64,000 bases of DNA from the NCBI RefSeq assembly GCF_003391395.1, contig NZ_CP024190.1, forward strand, positions 2,542,001 to 2,606,000, read 5' to 3'. Position numbers and translations under genes: made by a program. The stretch comes from Mycobacterium marinum. Lineage in GTDB: Bacteria > Actinomycetota > Actinomycetes > Mycobacteriales > Mycobacteriaceae. Under the pieces are notes generated by a model, which searched no databases, was not told the DNA's origin, and saw nothing but the letters and a program-made list of their open reading frames with translations. Position 1 is the first letter of the stretch. Each line of letters opens with the position of its first letter. Shown one piece after another: positions 42,815-50,576 of this stretch.

Positions 42815-42928
42815 CTCTGGCGCGCGAACGTAGCGCAGGGCACAATCCGGGGCAGAAAATGCGCCGGGGCGTCTCGTTGGCGACCAGCCGGTTACAGGCT
42901 TGCGGTGGTGAGGCGCTAGGTTGGCGGG
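42815..42928 (+). promoter_or_regulatory. fabG1-inhA promoter region
   Basis: A 114-bp gap upstream of the fabG1 GTG at 42929. Position -15 is C (42914), -8 is T (42921) and -17 is G (42912), the same as the drug-susceptible M. tuberculosis bases at the sites where isoniazid/ethionamide resistance mutations arise. TAGGTT at 42917-42922 overlaps the equivalent of the reported -10 zone. Confidence 0.6.
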
Positions 42929-43696
42929 GTGACTGATACGGCCACCGAGCAAAACACCGAAAGTGCCGCCGACGGCGGCAAACCCGCATTCGTATCCCGC
43001 TCAGTCCTGGTGACGGGCGGAAACCGGGGGATAGGTCTGGCGATCGCGCAGCGACTGGCCGCCGATGGTCACAGGGTGGCCGTCACGCACCGCGGATCCG
43101 GGGCACCCGAGGGGCTGTTCGGCGTCGAGTGTGACGTCACCGACAACGACGCCGTCGACCGCGCGTTCAAAGAGGTCGAGGAGCACCAGGGCCCGGTCGA
43201 GGTGCTGGTGTCCAACGCCGGCCTGTCCGCGGACGCCTTTCTCATTCGGATGACCGAGGAGAGGTTCGAAAAGGTCATCGATGCCAACCTCACCGGGGCA
43301 TTCCGGGTGGCTCAGCGCGCATCTCGCAGCATGCAGCGCAAGAAGTTCGGCCGGCTGATCTTCATCGGTTCGGTCTCCGGTAGCTGGGGGATTGGCAACC
43401 AGGCCAATTACGCCGCCTCCAAGGCAGGTGTGATCGGGATGGCGCGCTCGATCGCCCGCGAGCTGTCGAAGGTCAATGTGACCGCCAATGTGGTGGCGCC
43501 GGGCTACATCGACACCGATATGACCCGCGCGCTGGATGAGCGGATTCAGGAGGGGGCGCTGCAGTTCATCCCGGCCAAGCGGGTCGGCACCGCCGCCGAG
43601 GTCGCCGGGGTGGTCAGCTTCCTGGCCTCCGAGGATGCGAGCTACATCTCCGGTGCGGTCATCCCCGTCGATGGCGGCATGGGTATGGGCCACTGA
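42929..43696 (+). CDS. fabG1: FabG1 (MabA), beta-ketoacyl-ACP reductase
   Basis: NADPH-dependent reductase of the FAS-II elongation cycle for mycolic acids. SDR protein of 255 residues with TGGNRGIG near residue 29, NAG, and the catalytic triad S148, Y161, K165 (GSVSGSWGIGNQANYAASKAG). The N-terminus is about eight residues longer than in M. tuberculosis (extra EQNTESAADG-like sequence). The GTG start follows GGCGGG weakly. The codon equivalent to M. tuberculosis Leu203 is CTG at 43559-43561, wild type. It is co-transcribed with inhA, 78 bp downstream. Confidence 0.97.
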   Translation: MTDTATEQNTESAADGGKPAFVSRSVLVTGGNRGIGLAIAQRLAADGHRVAVTHRGSGAPEGLFGVECDVTDNDAVDRAFKEVEEHQGPVEVLVSNAGLSADAFLIRMTEERFEKVIDANLTGAFRVAQRASRSMQRKKFGRLIFIGSVSGSWGIGNQANYAASKAGVIGMARSIARELSKVNVTANVVAPGYIDTDMTRALDERIQEGALQFIPAKRVGTAAEVAGVVSFLASEDASYISGAVIPVDGGMGMGH

Positions 43697-43774
43697 GTCC
43701 ACCCATGAGGCGAAGGCTTCGGCCACGACCTGAAGGAATCACGACCTAACCGAACCACAACACGAAGGACGGAC

Positions 43775-44584
43775 ATGGCAGGACTGCTGGAAGGCAAACG
43801 GATCCTGGTCTCCGGGATCATCACCGACTCCTCGATCGCGTTTCACATCGCCCGGGTGGCCCAGGAACAGGGTGCCCAACTGGTGTTGACCGGTTTCGAC
43901 CGGATGCGGCTGATCCAGCGCATCGTGGACCGGTTGCCGCAGAAGGCTCCGCTGATCGAACTCGACGTGCAAAACGAAGAGCATCTGGCCAGCCTGGCGG
44001 GTCGGGTCACCGAGGTGATCGGGGAGGGCAACAAGCTCGACGGAGTGGTGCACTCGATCGGCTTCATGCCGCAAAGCGGAATGGGCATCAACCCGTTCTT
44101 TGATGCGCCCTACGAGGACGTCTCCAAGGGCATCCACATTTCCGCGTATTCCTATGCTTCGCTGGCCAAGGCGCTGCTGCCGATCATGAATCCCGGCGGT
44201 TCCATCGTCGGTATGGACTTCGATCCCACTCGGGCGATGCCGGCCTATAACTGGATGACGGTTGCCAAGAGTGCGCTGGAGTCGGTCAACCGCTTTGTCG
44301 CGCGTGAGGCTGGCAAGTACGGCGTTCGTTCGAATCTGGTTGCAGCAGGACCGATCCGGACCCTGGCAATGAGCGCGATCGTCGGCGGTGCGCTCGGCGA
44401 GGAAGCCGGCGCACAGATTCAGCTGCTCGAAGATGGCTGGGATCAACGAGCTCCGGTCGGATGGAACATGAAGGATCCCACGCCGGTCGCCAAGACGGTG
44501 TGTGCGGTGCTGTCCGAATGGCTCCCGGCGACCACGGGCGACATCATCTTCGCCGATGGTGGCGCACACACTCAATTGCTGTAG
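43775..44584 (+). CDS. inhA: InhA, NADH-dependent enoyl-ACP reductase
   Basis: Last step of the FAS-II cycle and target of activated isoniazid. 269 residues, the same length as in M. tuberculosis. Sites visible: glycine-rich GIITDSSIAFHIA with I16 and I21, S94 in VVHSIGFMPQ, catalytic Y158 and K165 in PAYNWMTVAKSAL. The isoniazid-resistance positions I16, I21, S94 and I194-region residues are in the susceptible state. AGGA precedes the ATG at 43775. Ferrochelatase starts 6 nt after its stop, a conserved mycobacterial link. Confidence 0.98.
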   Translation: MAGLLEGKRILVSGIITDSSIAFHIARVAQEQGAQLVLTGFDRMRLIQRIVDRLPQKAPLIELDVQNEEHLASLAGRVTEVIGEGNKLDGVVHSIGFMPQSGMGINPFFDAPYEDVSKGIHISAYSYASLAKALLPIMNPGGSIVGMDFDPTRAMPAYNWMTVAKSALESVNRFVAREAGKYGVRSNLVAAGPIRTLAMSAIVGGALGEEAGAQIQLLEDGWDQRAPVGWNMKDPTPVAKTVCAVLSEWLPATTGDIIFADGGAHTQLL

Positions 44585-44590
44585 CGGGCA

Positions 44591-45613
44591 ATGGAATTTG
44601 ATGCCGTCCTGCTGCTGTCCTTCGGTGGGCCGGAAGGTCCGGAGCAGGTGCGGCCGTTCCTGGAGAACGTGACCCGCGGCCGCGGAGTGCCGCCCGAGCG
44701 GCTCGACGCGGTGGCGGAGCACTATATGCATTTCGGTGGGGTGTCGCCGATCAACGGCATCAACCGGGCGCTAGTCACCGAGCTGCGCGCCGAAGTCGGC
44801 CTGCCAGTGTATTTCGGCAACCGCAACTGGGAGCCCTACGTCGAGGACACCGTTATGGCGATGCGCGACAACGGTGTTAAACGAGCGGCGGTTTTCGCCA
44901 CCTCGGCCTGGAGCGGGTATTCCGGCTGCACTCAGTACGTCGAGGACATTGCCCGAGCGCGTCGGGCCGCCGGGCCGGATGCACCCGAACTGGTGAAGCT
45001 CAGAAGCTATTTCGATCATCCGTTGTTTGTCGAGATGTTCGCCGAGGCCATTGCGGCTGCTGCGGCAACGGTGCCGAAAGGCGCCCGCTTGGTGTTCACC
45101 GCGCACTCGATTCCGGTGGCCGCGGATCGGCGCTGTGGGCCCGGGCTCTACAGCCGCCAAGTTGCCTATGCCGCAAGCCTGGTCGCCGCGGCGGCGGGAT
45201 ATGACGACTATGATCTGGCCTGGCAGTCGAGATCAGGACCGCCCCAGGTTCCGTGGCTCGAGCCCGATGTCGCTGACCATCTCGAGATGCTGCGCGCCGG
45301 CGGCGTCAAAGCCGTGATCGTCTGTCCCATTGGATTTGTCGCCGATCACATCGAAGTGGTGTGGGATCTCGACGCTGAGTTGCGGGCTCAGGCGCAGGAT
45401 GCCGGGATCGCACTTGCCCGGGCCGCCACGCCGAATGCCGATCGCCGATTCGCGCGGCTGGCCCGGGGCTTGATCGAGGAACTTCGCAGCGGTGGTGAGC
45501 TGGCCCGAGTCGGCGGCCCGGATCCCGTGTCCGGATGTCTGGCCGGCGTCAACGGTGAGCCGTGCCGCCCACCACATTGCGCCGCGCGGGAAACAGCACC
45601 TCAGGGGGCCTGA
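44591..45613 (+). CDS. hemZ: Ferrochelatase (coproporphyrin/protoporphyrin), [2Fe-2S] type
   Basis: Inserts Fe2+ into the porphyrin in heme synthesis; 340 residues, class I-like actinobacterial enzyme. The iron-site histidine is in LVFTAHSIPVA and the conserved Glu in PIGFVADHIEVVWD. Cysteines in SGYSGCTQY and the C-terminal group CLAGVNGEPCRPPHC are the ligands for the [2Fe-2S] cluster reported for M. tuberculosis ferrochelatase. The ATG at 44591 lies 6 nt after inhA, so it is in the fabG1-inhA operon. It converges on the next gene with 6 nt between stops. Confidence 0.95.
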   Translation: MEFDAVLLLSFGGPEGPEQVRPFLENVTRGRGVPPERLDAVAEHYMHFGGVSPINGINRALVTELRAEVGLPVYFGNRNWEPYVEDTVMAMRDNGVKRAAVFATSAWSGYSGCTQYVEDIARARRAAGPDAPELVKLRSYFDHPLFVEMFAEAIAAAAATVPKGARLVFTAHSIPVAADRRCGPGLYSRQVAYAASLVAAAAGYDDYDLAWQSRSGPPQVPWLEPDVADHLEMLRAGGVKAVIVCPIGFVADHIEVVWDLDAELRAQAQDAGIALARAATPNADRRFARLARGLIEELRSGGELARVGGPDPVSGCLAGVNGEPCRPPHCAARETAPQGA

Positions 45614-45619
45614 TTGCGG

Positions 45620-46570
45620 TCAGTCAGACCAGGCTGAGTGCAGGATCGCGCTGATCGCGGCCATCCGTGCCGAACGCACCACGGCGTTGAGCGGCCGCAG
45701 CGCGTCGGTGGCGATCTGAACCTCCGACGAGGATTGCGTTCCCACCGGCTCCAGCCCGGCCACCATCCGGTGTGCCATGTGTTCCGGGGCGGAGTCGGGC
45801 AGTCGGCTGAGCCCGGAACTGACTGCGATGATCGCGTCGACATGGGCGGCGTTCTCCAGCACCCGCAGCGCTCTCGACGGTGCGTGGTCGGGGATGCGGT
45901 GTTGCCGTGATGATTCCAGCATCTGCTCAACCAAACCGCGTGGATTGGCCACGTCGCTGGCTGCCGATCCCAATCCGATGGCACTCAATGCGTCGGCAGC
46001 TGAACGCACAGCCGAACGCAGTGCATATTCGGCGTCGGCGAGTTCGTAGTGATCGAAGGCCGGGGCTCCCGGTAGCGAATACACCGTCCAGGCCAGTGCA
46101 GACAATTCGGGTGTCCCCGTCTCGTCATCTCCGGCTTCATCCGCATCGCTGTAGGAGAACTCAGGGACCAGTCCGATAGCGGTGCCGGGATCGTCGGGAT
46201 TGCTGACGATCAGCGCTTCGCCGGAGGCCAGCGCGTCACGCGCGAATTGCGTTCCAGCCGAAAGTCCCCGTACATCACCCGGTACCGGCAGCACCACGTT
46301 GATGGTCCCGAACAACCCGCCGGGCGTCGACGGCGCCGCCGCCGTTGACCTGCCCACCGCGGCACGCAGTGTCTGCAGCAGCGACACCGTACCCACATTG
46401 TGCACGTCCGGCCACGGCAATCCGGTATGGCCCGCCGCGACGGCATCATACGCGGTAACCGATTGTGTTGGCGCCCAGAGTGATAACGCGTCCAAAAGAT
46501 CGTCGGGCGCGGCCTTGCCCGCGAGCCAGGCATTGGCCCACATCGACAGCGAAACACTCGGACACCACAT
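45620..46570 (-). CDS. Conserved mycobacterial protein (Rv1486c homologue)
   Basis: Soluble-looking protein of 316 residues, strongly conserved in mycobacteria and of unknown function. Distinct segments are MWCPSVSLSMWANAWLAGKAAPDDLLDAL, LPWPDVHNVGTVSLLQTLRA and the Arg/Ala-rich C-terminus ending ILHSAWSD. The ATG at 46570 matches the M. tuberculosis start; longer in-frame extension to 47023 runs through the opposite nfeD gene and is rejected. It carries extra residues (AAAPSTPGGL and PDSAPEHMAHRMV) relative to the M. tuberculosis protein as remembered. Confidence 0.85.
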   Translation of the reverse strand: MWCPSVSLSMWANAWLAGKAAPDDLLDALSLWAPTQSVTAYDAVAAGHTGLPWPDVHNVGTVSLLQTLRAAVGRSTAAAPSTPGGLFGTINVVLPVPGDVRGLSAGTQFARDALASGEALIVSNPDDPGTAIGLVPEFSYSDADEAGDDETGTPELSALAWTVYSLPGAPAFDHYELADAEYALRSAVRSAADALSAIGLGSAASDVANPRGLVEQMLESSRQHRIPDHAPSRALRVLENAAHVDAIIAVSSGLSRLPDSAPEHMAHRMVAGLEPVGTQSSSEVQIATDALRPLNAVVRSARMAAISAILHSAWSD

Positions 46571-46627
46571 GGTCTCGCAGTGTAGTTGTTCGCCGCGGCT
46601 AGGGCGGATCACGCGTATCCTGTGGCC

Positions 46628-47062
46628 ATGCCTGTCGCGCTGATCTGGCTGATTGCAGCGTTGGTGCTCGCCGGAGCCGAGGCGTTGACCGGCGACATGT
46701 TTTTGCTGATGCTCAGTGGTGGCGCTTTGGCTGCTTCGGGAATCAGCTGGCTGACGGACTGGCCGCTGTGGGCCGATGGGGCGGTTTTCCTCATCGTTTC
46801 GGTTTTGCTGCTTGCCCTGGTTCGGCCCGCGCTGCGGCGTAAGCTGGCTCCCGCCAAAGCCCTGCAGCTGGGGATCAAGGCGCTCGAGGGCAAGAACGCG
46901 CTGGTGCTGGATCGGGTTGCTCGCGACAACGGGCAGGTGAAAATTGAGGGCGAGGTGTGGACGGCGCGCCCGCTGAACGACGGCGATGTGTTTGAGCCGG
47001 GTGATTCGGTGACGGTAGTGCACATCGAGGGTGCTACCGCCGTGGTCTTCAGGGACGTATAG
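46628..47062 (+). CDS. NfeD-like membrane protein
   Basis: Protein of 144 residues (Rv1487 homologue): two or three N-terminal helices (LIWLIAALVLAGAEAL, FLLMLSGGALAASGI, WADGAVFLIVSVLLLALV) and a C-terminal OB-fold domain (GIKALEGKNALVLDRVARDNGQVKIEGEVWTARPL). This is the short NfeD form that pairs with the SPFH protein encoded 21 bp downstream. The ATG at 46628 begins MPVALIWL. Role in membrane microdomain or protein quality control. Confidence 0.88.
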   Translation: MPVALIWLIAALVLAGAEALTGDMFLLMLSGGALAASGISWLTDWPLWADGAVFLIVSVLLLALVRPALRRKLAPAKALQLGIKALEGKNALVLDRVARDNGQVKIEGEVWTARPLNDGDVFEPGDSVTVVHIEGATAVVFRDV

Positions 47063-47083
47063 CGACTCGAGAGAGGTATGCCA

Positions 47084-48238
47084 ATGGACGATGCGGTTGT
47101 TGGCCTGGTGTTTTTAGCTGTTCTGGTGATATTCGCCATCATCGTGGTCGCCAAGTCGGTTGCGCTGATCCCTCAGGCTGAGGCCGCCGTGATCGAACGG
47201 CTGGGTCGATACAGCCGCACGGTCAGTGGTCAGCTGACGTTGCTGGTGCCATTCATTGATCGCGTCCGCGCCCGCGTGGATCTGCGCGAGCGGGTGGTGT
47301 CCTTTCCGCCGCAGCCGGTGATCACCGAGGACAACCTGACGCTCAACATCGACACCGTGGTGTATTTCCAGGTCACGGTTCCGCAGGCCGCGGTGTATGA
47401 GATCAGCAACTACATCGTGGGCGTCGAACAGCTCGCCACGACGACGCTGCGTAACGTCGTCGGCGGGATGACGCTCGAGCAGACGCTGACCTCTCGTGAC
47501 CAGATCAATGGCCAGTTGCGCGGGGTGCTCGACGAGGCGACCGGCCGTTGGGGCCTGCGGGTGGCGCGCGTCGAACTGCGCAGCATCGACCCACCGCCGT
47601 CCATTCAGGCGTCGATGGAAAAGCAGATGAAGGCCGACCGGGAGAAGCGCGCGATGATCCTGACCGCCGAAGGCACCCGGGAGGCGGCCATCAAACAAGC
47701 CGAAGGGCAGAAGCAGTCCCAGATCCTGGCGGCCGAGGGCGCCAAGCAGGCCGCGATCCTGGCAGCTGAGGCCGACCGGCAATCACGGATGCTGCGTGCT
47801 CAGGGTGAACGTGCCGCGGCTTACTTGCGGGCGCAGGGTGAGGCCAAGGCCATCCAGAAGACATTCGCCGCGATCAAGGCCGGGCGGCCCACCCCGGAGA
47901 TGCTGGCCTACCAGTATCTGCAGACGCTGCCGGAGATGGCGCGCGGCGACGCCAACAAGGTCTGGGTGGTGCCCAGTGACTTCAACGCGGCGCTGCAAGG
48001 TTTCACCAGAATGTTGGGTAAGCCGGGGGAGGACGGGGTGTTCCGCTTCGAGGCCTCCCCGGTCGAGGACCTGCCCAAGCATGCGACAGACGGCGACGAC
48101 GACGAAGTCTCGGATTGGTTCTCCACCGAAACCGACCCGGCGATCGCGCAAGCGGTCGCCAAGGCCGAGGCCATAGCGCGCAAGCCCGTGGAGGGCCCAG
48201 TGGGCTCGCCGCCCGAACTGGGGCCATACAACCGATGA
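47084..48238 (+). CDS. SPFH/band 7 (stomatin/prohibitin-like) membrane protein
   Basis: Protein of 384 residues (Rv1488 homologue). One N-terminal helix (VGLVFLAVLVIFAIIVVAKSV) is followed by an SPFH domain (LIPQAEAAVIERLGRYSRTV, DNLTLNIDTVVYFQVTVPQAAVYEI) and a long Ala/Glu/Lys coiled coil (about 190-265, repeated AEGxxQAAILAAE). An acidic tail ends the protein. Such proteins oligomerise into membrane scaffolds with NfeD. The ATG at 47084 has GAGAGG at 47071-47076; an ATG two codons upstream is too close. Overlaps the next gene by 4 nt. Confidence 0.93.
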   Translation: MDDAVVGLVFLAVLVIFAIIVVAKSVALIPQAEAAVIERLGRYSRTVSGQLTLLVPFIDRVRARVDLRERVVSFPPQPVITEDNLTLNIDTVVYFQVTVPQAAVYEISNYIVGVEQLATTTLRNVVGGMTLEQTLTSRDQINGQLRGVLDEATGRWGLRVARVELRSIDPPPSIQASMEKQMKADREKRAMILTAEGTREAAIKQAEGQKQSQILAAEGAKQAAILAAEADRQSRMLRAQGERAAAYLRAQGEAKAIQKTFAAIKAGRPTPEMLAYQYLQTLPEMARGDANKVWVVPSDFNAALQGFTRMLGKPGEDGVFRFEASPVEDLPKHATDGDDDEVSDWFSTETDPAIAQAVAKAEAIARKPVEGPVGSPPELGPYNR

Positions 48239-48591
48239 GCGTCGTGACGTCACCGAAGGCCTATGCGGTGCTGGGCGTGTTCCAGGCCGGAGATGCCGTG
48301 GCGTGCGCGATTCCGTTGCCCCCGATCGCCAAGATCCTCGATGACCTGGGCGTTCCCGAAGCGGTGCGCCCGGTTTTTCCGGTAGTCAAGGCCGCCGCGG
48401 CGGTCGGTCTGTTCTCGGTCACCCGATTTCCCGCCTTGGCCAGGCTGACCACAGCGATGTTGACCCTATATTTCGTGCTGGCTGTGGCGGCCCACGTTCG
48501 GGTGCGGGACAAGATCGTCAACATCATCCCCGCGGCCTCGTTTCTGGCCACCTTCGCGGTAATGACGGTCAAAGGGCCCGACCAGGCTTAG
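48235..48591 (+). CDS. Small DoxX-like membrane protein (Rv1489 homologue)
   Basis: Protein of 118 residues with four hydrophobic helices (YAVLGVFQAGDAVACAIPLPPIAKILDDLGVP, VKAAAAVGLFSV, LTTAMLTLYFVLAVAAHV, VNIIPAASFLATFAVM), the DoxX/DUF4267-type four-helix layout. The ATG at 48235 overlaps the SPFH stop. Its 3' end overlaps the convergent oxidoreductase gene by 4 nt. Function unknown. Confidence 0.85.
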   Translation: MSVVTSPKAYAVLGVFQAGDAVACAIPLPPIAKILDDLGVPEAVRPVFPVVKAAAAVGLFSVTRFPALARLTTAMLTLYFVLAVAAHVRVRDKIVNIIPAASFLATFAVMTVKGPDQA

Positions 48592-49055
48592 TCGAGGCGC
48601 AGTTCCACCATCGGCAGTGCCGTGTCGGTGTCGGTGATCGGGCTGCCGAGCGTTTCCTCGATCACCTGCTTGAGGTTCTCCCACGCCGCCGGGTGGTGGC
48701 TGCGGTAGGAGGCTAGCGCCTGGTCGGCTTCGGCTTGTTCGAGAACGCGTGCGGTGGCGGGTGCGGCGCGGTGGCTGCCGACGTAAACCCGAACCCGGGG
48801 GTTGGCCACGATATTGCGGTACCACTGGGAGTTCTTCCCGAACCCGGAAGCGATGACGTAGGTGTCCGGCGCCGGGTGATCGACGACCTCCAGCACGGCG
48901 TTGCGCGGCGTGCCGGATTTGCGGCCGATGTGTTCGAGCATCAGCATCCGCGACCCGAAAACGGCGCCTGCCCGCGCCCGATAAATCCAGATGGGCGCGC
49001 GCATGAGCGTGCGGGAGCGCATCAGCCGTGCACCGGTCTTGGCTACTAGTGACAT
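48588..49055 (-). CDS. Deazaflavin (F420)-dependent nitroreductase family protein
   Basis: DDN/FGD-like split-barrel protein of 155 residues. Family motif LEHIGRKSGTPRNAVLEVVDH, then TYVIASGFGKNSQWYRNIVANPRVRVYVG, which forms the F420 phosphate and deazaflavin pocket, and a C-terminal ASYRSHHPAAWENLKQVIEETLG. It probably uses F420H2 to reduce quinones or other electrophiles. Starts at ATG 49055 (GGAGG in front) or ATG 49067; a TTG at 49091 would overlap the TetR stop. It lies immediately downstream of a TetR gene on the same strand and is probably controlled by it. Not known to me between Rv1489 and Rv1490. Confidence 0.82.
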   Translation of the reverse strand: MSLVAKTGARLMRSRTLMRAPIWIYRARAGAVFGSRMLMLEHIGRKSGTPRNAVLEVVDHPAPDTYVIASGFGKNSQWYRNIVANPRVRVYVGSHRAAPATARVLEQAEADQALASYRSHHPAAWENLKQVIEETLGSPITDTDTALPMVELRLD

Positions 49056-49087
49056 CCTTGCCTCCATTTCCTCTTCTTTTTGCTGCG

Positions 49088-49702
49088 TCAATCGCTGACC
49101 AGGCCGTCGCGATAGACGGCGAACACCTCGCCGGCCCAGCGCCGCATTCCGGCGTCGGTGAGCGGATCGACACCGAGGACTTCGATGAGCCGTGGCCGCA
49201 GTGTCAGCACCGCTAGATCGTTGACCAGCAAGAACGCCGCCCGCACCGCGGGATCGGCACCAGGACTGGCGGTTCCCGCGGCAACCATCGCGTTCAGCGT
49301 GTCTTGGCTGAGCCGGAACAGCCGCGCGAACAACCCTGGTCCGGCCGTACCGCCGCTAATCAACATTCGGCTCAGGTATGCCGGGACCGCTGAGTCGGGC
49401 GGTAGGTGCGTGGCGAGGCCGTCGAGCAGGCCTCCCACGGCGGCCTGGCCGAGCCCGACGGCCTCGGTTTCTCGGGTGGCTTCGGTCAGCAGCACTTCAA
49501 ATATGGCGATGACGTGGTTGTCGACGGCCTCGATCAGCCCGTCTTTGGAGCCGTAGTGGCGGATGAGCAAAGCGGGCGAGACCCCCGCGGCGGTCGCGAT
49601 GTCTCGCACGGTGACCGCGTCGGGGCCGCGCTCGGCGAATAGTCGCAGTGCTTCGTCGCGGATCCTTGCCCGCGCGGTTCGATCATCGGTCGCTAAATGC
49701 AC
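49088..49702 (-). CDS. TetR-family regulator with tandem operator
   Basis: Repressor of about 204 residues. HTH: RARIRDEALRLFAERGPDAVTVRDIATAAGVSPALLIRHYGSKDGLI. The C-terminal ligand domain ends in DAGMRRWAGEVFAVYRDGLVSD. The GTG at 49702 is used; it lies directly beside a pair of overlapping palindromes that must be its operator, and upstream in-frame codons would run through them. It precedes the F420-type oxidoreductase by 32 nt, forming a repressor-enzyme pair. The ligand could be a toxic electrophile or quinone. Confidence 0.85.
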   Translation of the reverse strand: MHLATDDRTARARIRDEALRLFAERGPDAVTVRDIATAAGVSPALLIRHYGSKDGLIEAVDNHVIAIFEVLLTEATRETEAVGLGQAAVGGLLDGLATHLPPDSAVPAYLSRMLISGGTAGPGLFARLFRLSQDTLNAMVAAGTASPGADPAVRAAFLLVNDLAVLTLRPRLIEVLGVDPLTDAGMRRWAGEVFAVYRDGLVSD

Positions 49703-49727
49703 GTTTACAATTGTAAACAATTGTTTA
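49703..49727. promoter_or_regulatory. Tandem overlapping TetR operator palindromes
   Basis: GTTTACAATTGTAAAC (49703-49718) is a perfect 16-base palindrome, and TAAACAATTGTTTA (49714-49727) a perfect 14-base palindrome overlapping it. Their centres are 10 bp apart, one helical turn. The block touches the TetR GTG start and is strikingly AT-rich for this genome. Two dimers bound on opposite or the same faces, as for QacR-like regulators, are likely. Confidence 0.85.
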
Positions 49728-49758
49728 GCAGTTGGTGCGCCGGGGGTACTACGACGAA

Positions 49759-49802
49759 CCCCGCCCCGGTCGCAGATGTCGTGCATCGCGACCGGGGCGG
49801 GG
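49759..49802. terminator. Perfect 15-bp GC stem-loop
   Basis: CCCCGCCCCGGTCGC (49759-49773) and GCGACCGGGGCGGGG (49788-49802) pair perfectly around a 14-nt loop. It lies 54 nt past the stop of the proline-rich membrane protein gene and about 32 bp before the TetR operator. A strong transcription terminator or barrier is the simplest reading, in spite of no U-tract. Confidence 0.65.
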
Positions 49803-49855
49803 ACACCGGTTTGCGGCCAATGATCACCCGCTAGGACGTCGTTGTCCCGCCACCC

Positions 49856-50374
49856 TCAGGCATGCGCACCTGGTGTTGCGGGTGCTGGTGTCGGCGCAGG
49901 CGATTGCGGGCCGCCCGGCAACTGCCCGGGCGCGGGTGGTTTTGGTGCCCCGGGGAGTTGCCCGGGCCCCGGTGCCCCCGGCGGCGGACCGCCCCGGAAG
50001 GCGTGGCCCGCCGGCGGCACCGGCATCGGGGGCGGTCCCCCGGGCATCGGACCCCGCAGCGCGCCCGGTCCGGGCGGAGGCGCTTGGTGCCATCCCATGG
50101 ACGGGCCCCCGCCGCCTGGCCCCGGGGGCGGGGGAGGTCCGAAGGCAAACGCCCAAAGAAACAGCGCCGCGCCCGCGGTTCCCACCGCACCAACGAGTAG
50201 GCCCAGCAGGCCCGAGCCCACCAGCATCCCCGTCGAGAAGCGGCGCTGCTGATGTCCGGGCGGGGCGGGCGGCACCGGCGCGGCCGGGGCGGGCGGTGTG
50301 GGTGGCGGGGCGGCGCCCTGGCCTGGCGCCTGGGCGCCGATGTTTGGGGTCGTGTTGCTGTCTTGTGCACTCAT
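49856..50374 (-). CDS. Proline/glycine-rich single-pass membrane protein
   Basis: Protein of 172 residues. Cytoplasmic N-terminus with a Pro-rich patch (GAAPPPTPPAPAAPVPPAPPG), QQRR, one transmembrane helix (residues about 50-78, MLVGSGLLGLLVGAVGTAGA), then about 94 residues of PPPGPGGGG/GGPPPMP/GQLPGGP repeats, predicted outside the membrane. No enzymatic motif. The ATG at 50374 has GGAG six nt upstream. It is divergent from the response regulator gene, and the sensor kinase of that pair also has a Pro-rich outside loop, suggesting a functional association. Function unknown. Confidence 0.75.
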   Translation of the reverse strand: MSAQDSNTTPNIGAQAPGQGAAPPPTPPAPAAPVPPAPPGHQQRRFSTGMLVGSGLLGLLVGAVGTAGAALFLWAFAFGPPPPPGPGGGGPSMGWHQAPPPGPGALRGPMPGGPPPMPVPPAGHAFRGGPPPGAPGPGQLPGAPKPPAPGQLPGGPQSPAPTPAPATPGAHA

Positions 50375-50576
50375 GGCGATCTCCACTTCGTCGTTGTCGG
50401 TGATCGCGACGCTAATTTCCGAACTTGAAGTGGAACTGAAGAATGCCGAACGCGCCGCACCGCCGAGACCGGACCGGGTGGTTGCGGCAGTCGGATCGGC
50501 ACCCAGATTGTCGGTTATCGCAAGAAACGTGCGGCGCTTCAGATTGATCTCAGGACCACGCGTTAACAATGGGGCC

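Noticed and set aside
41791..42936. 381-codon plus-strand frame overlapping the VWA gene
   Set aside because: It is the +1 shadow of the real gene, with Arg/Gly-rich low-information sequence.
42026..42952. 308-codon minus-strand frame opposite the VWA gene, in the place of annotated Rv1482c
   Set aside because: It lies almost entirely antisense to a clear VWA-domain gene, has Arg/His/Gln-rich shadow composition, and shows no domain or ribosome site.
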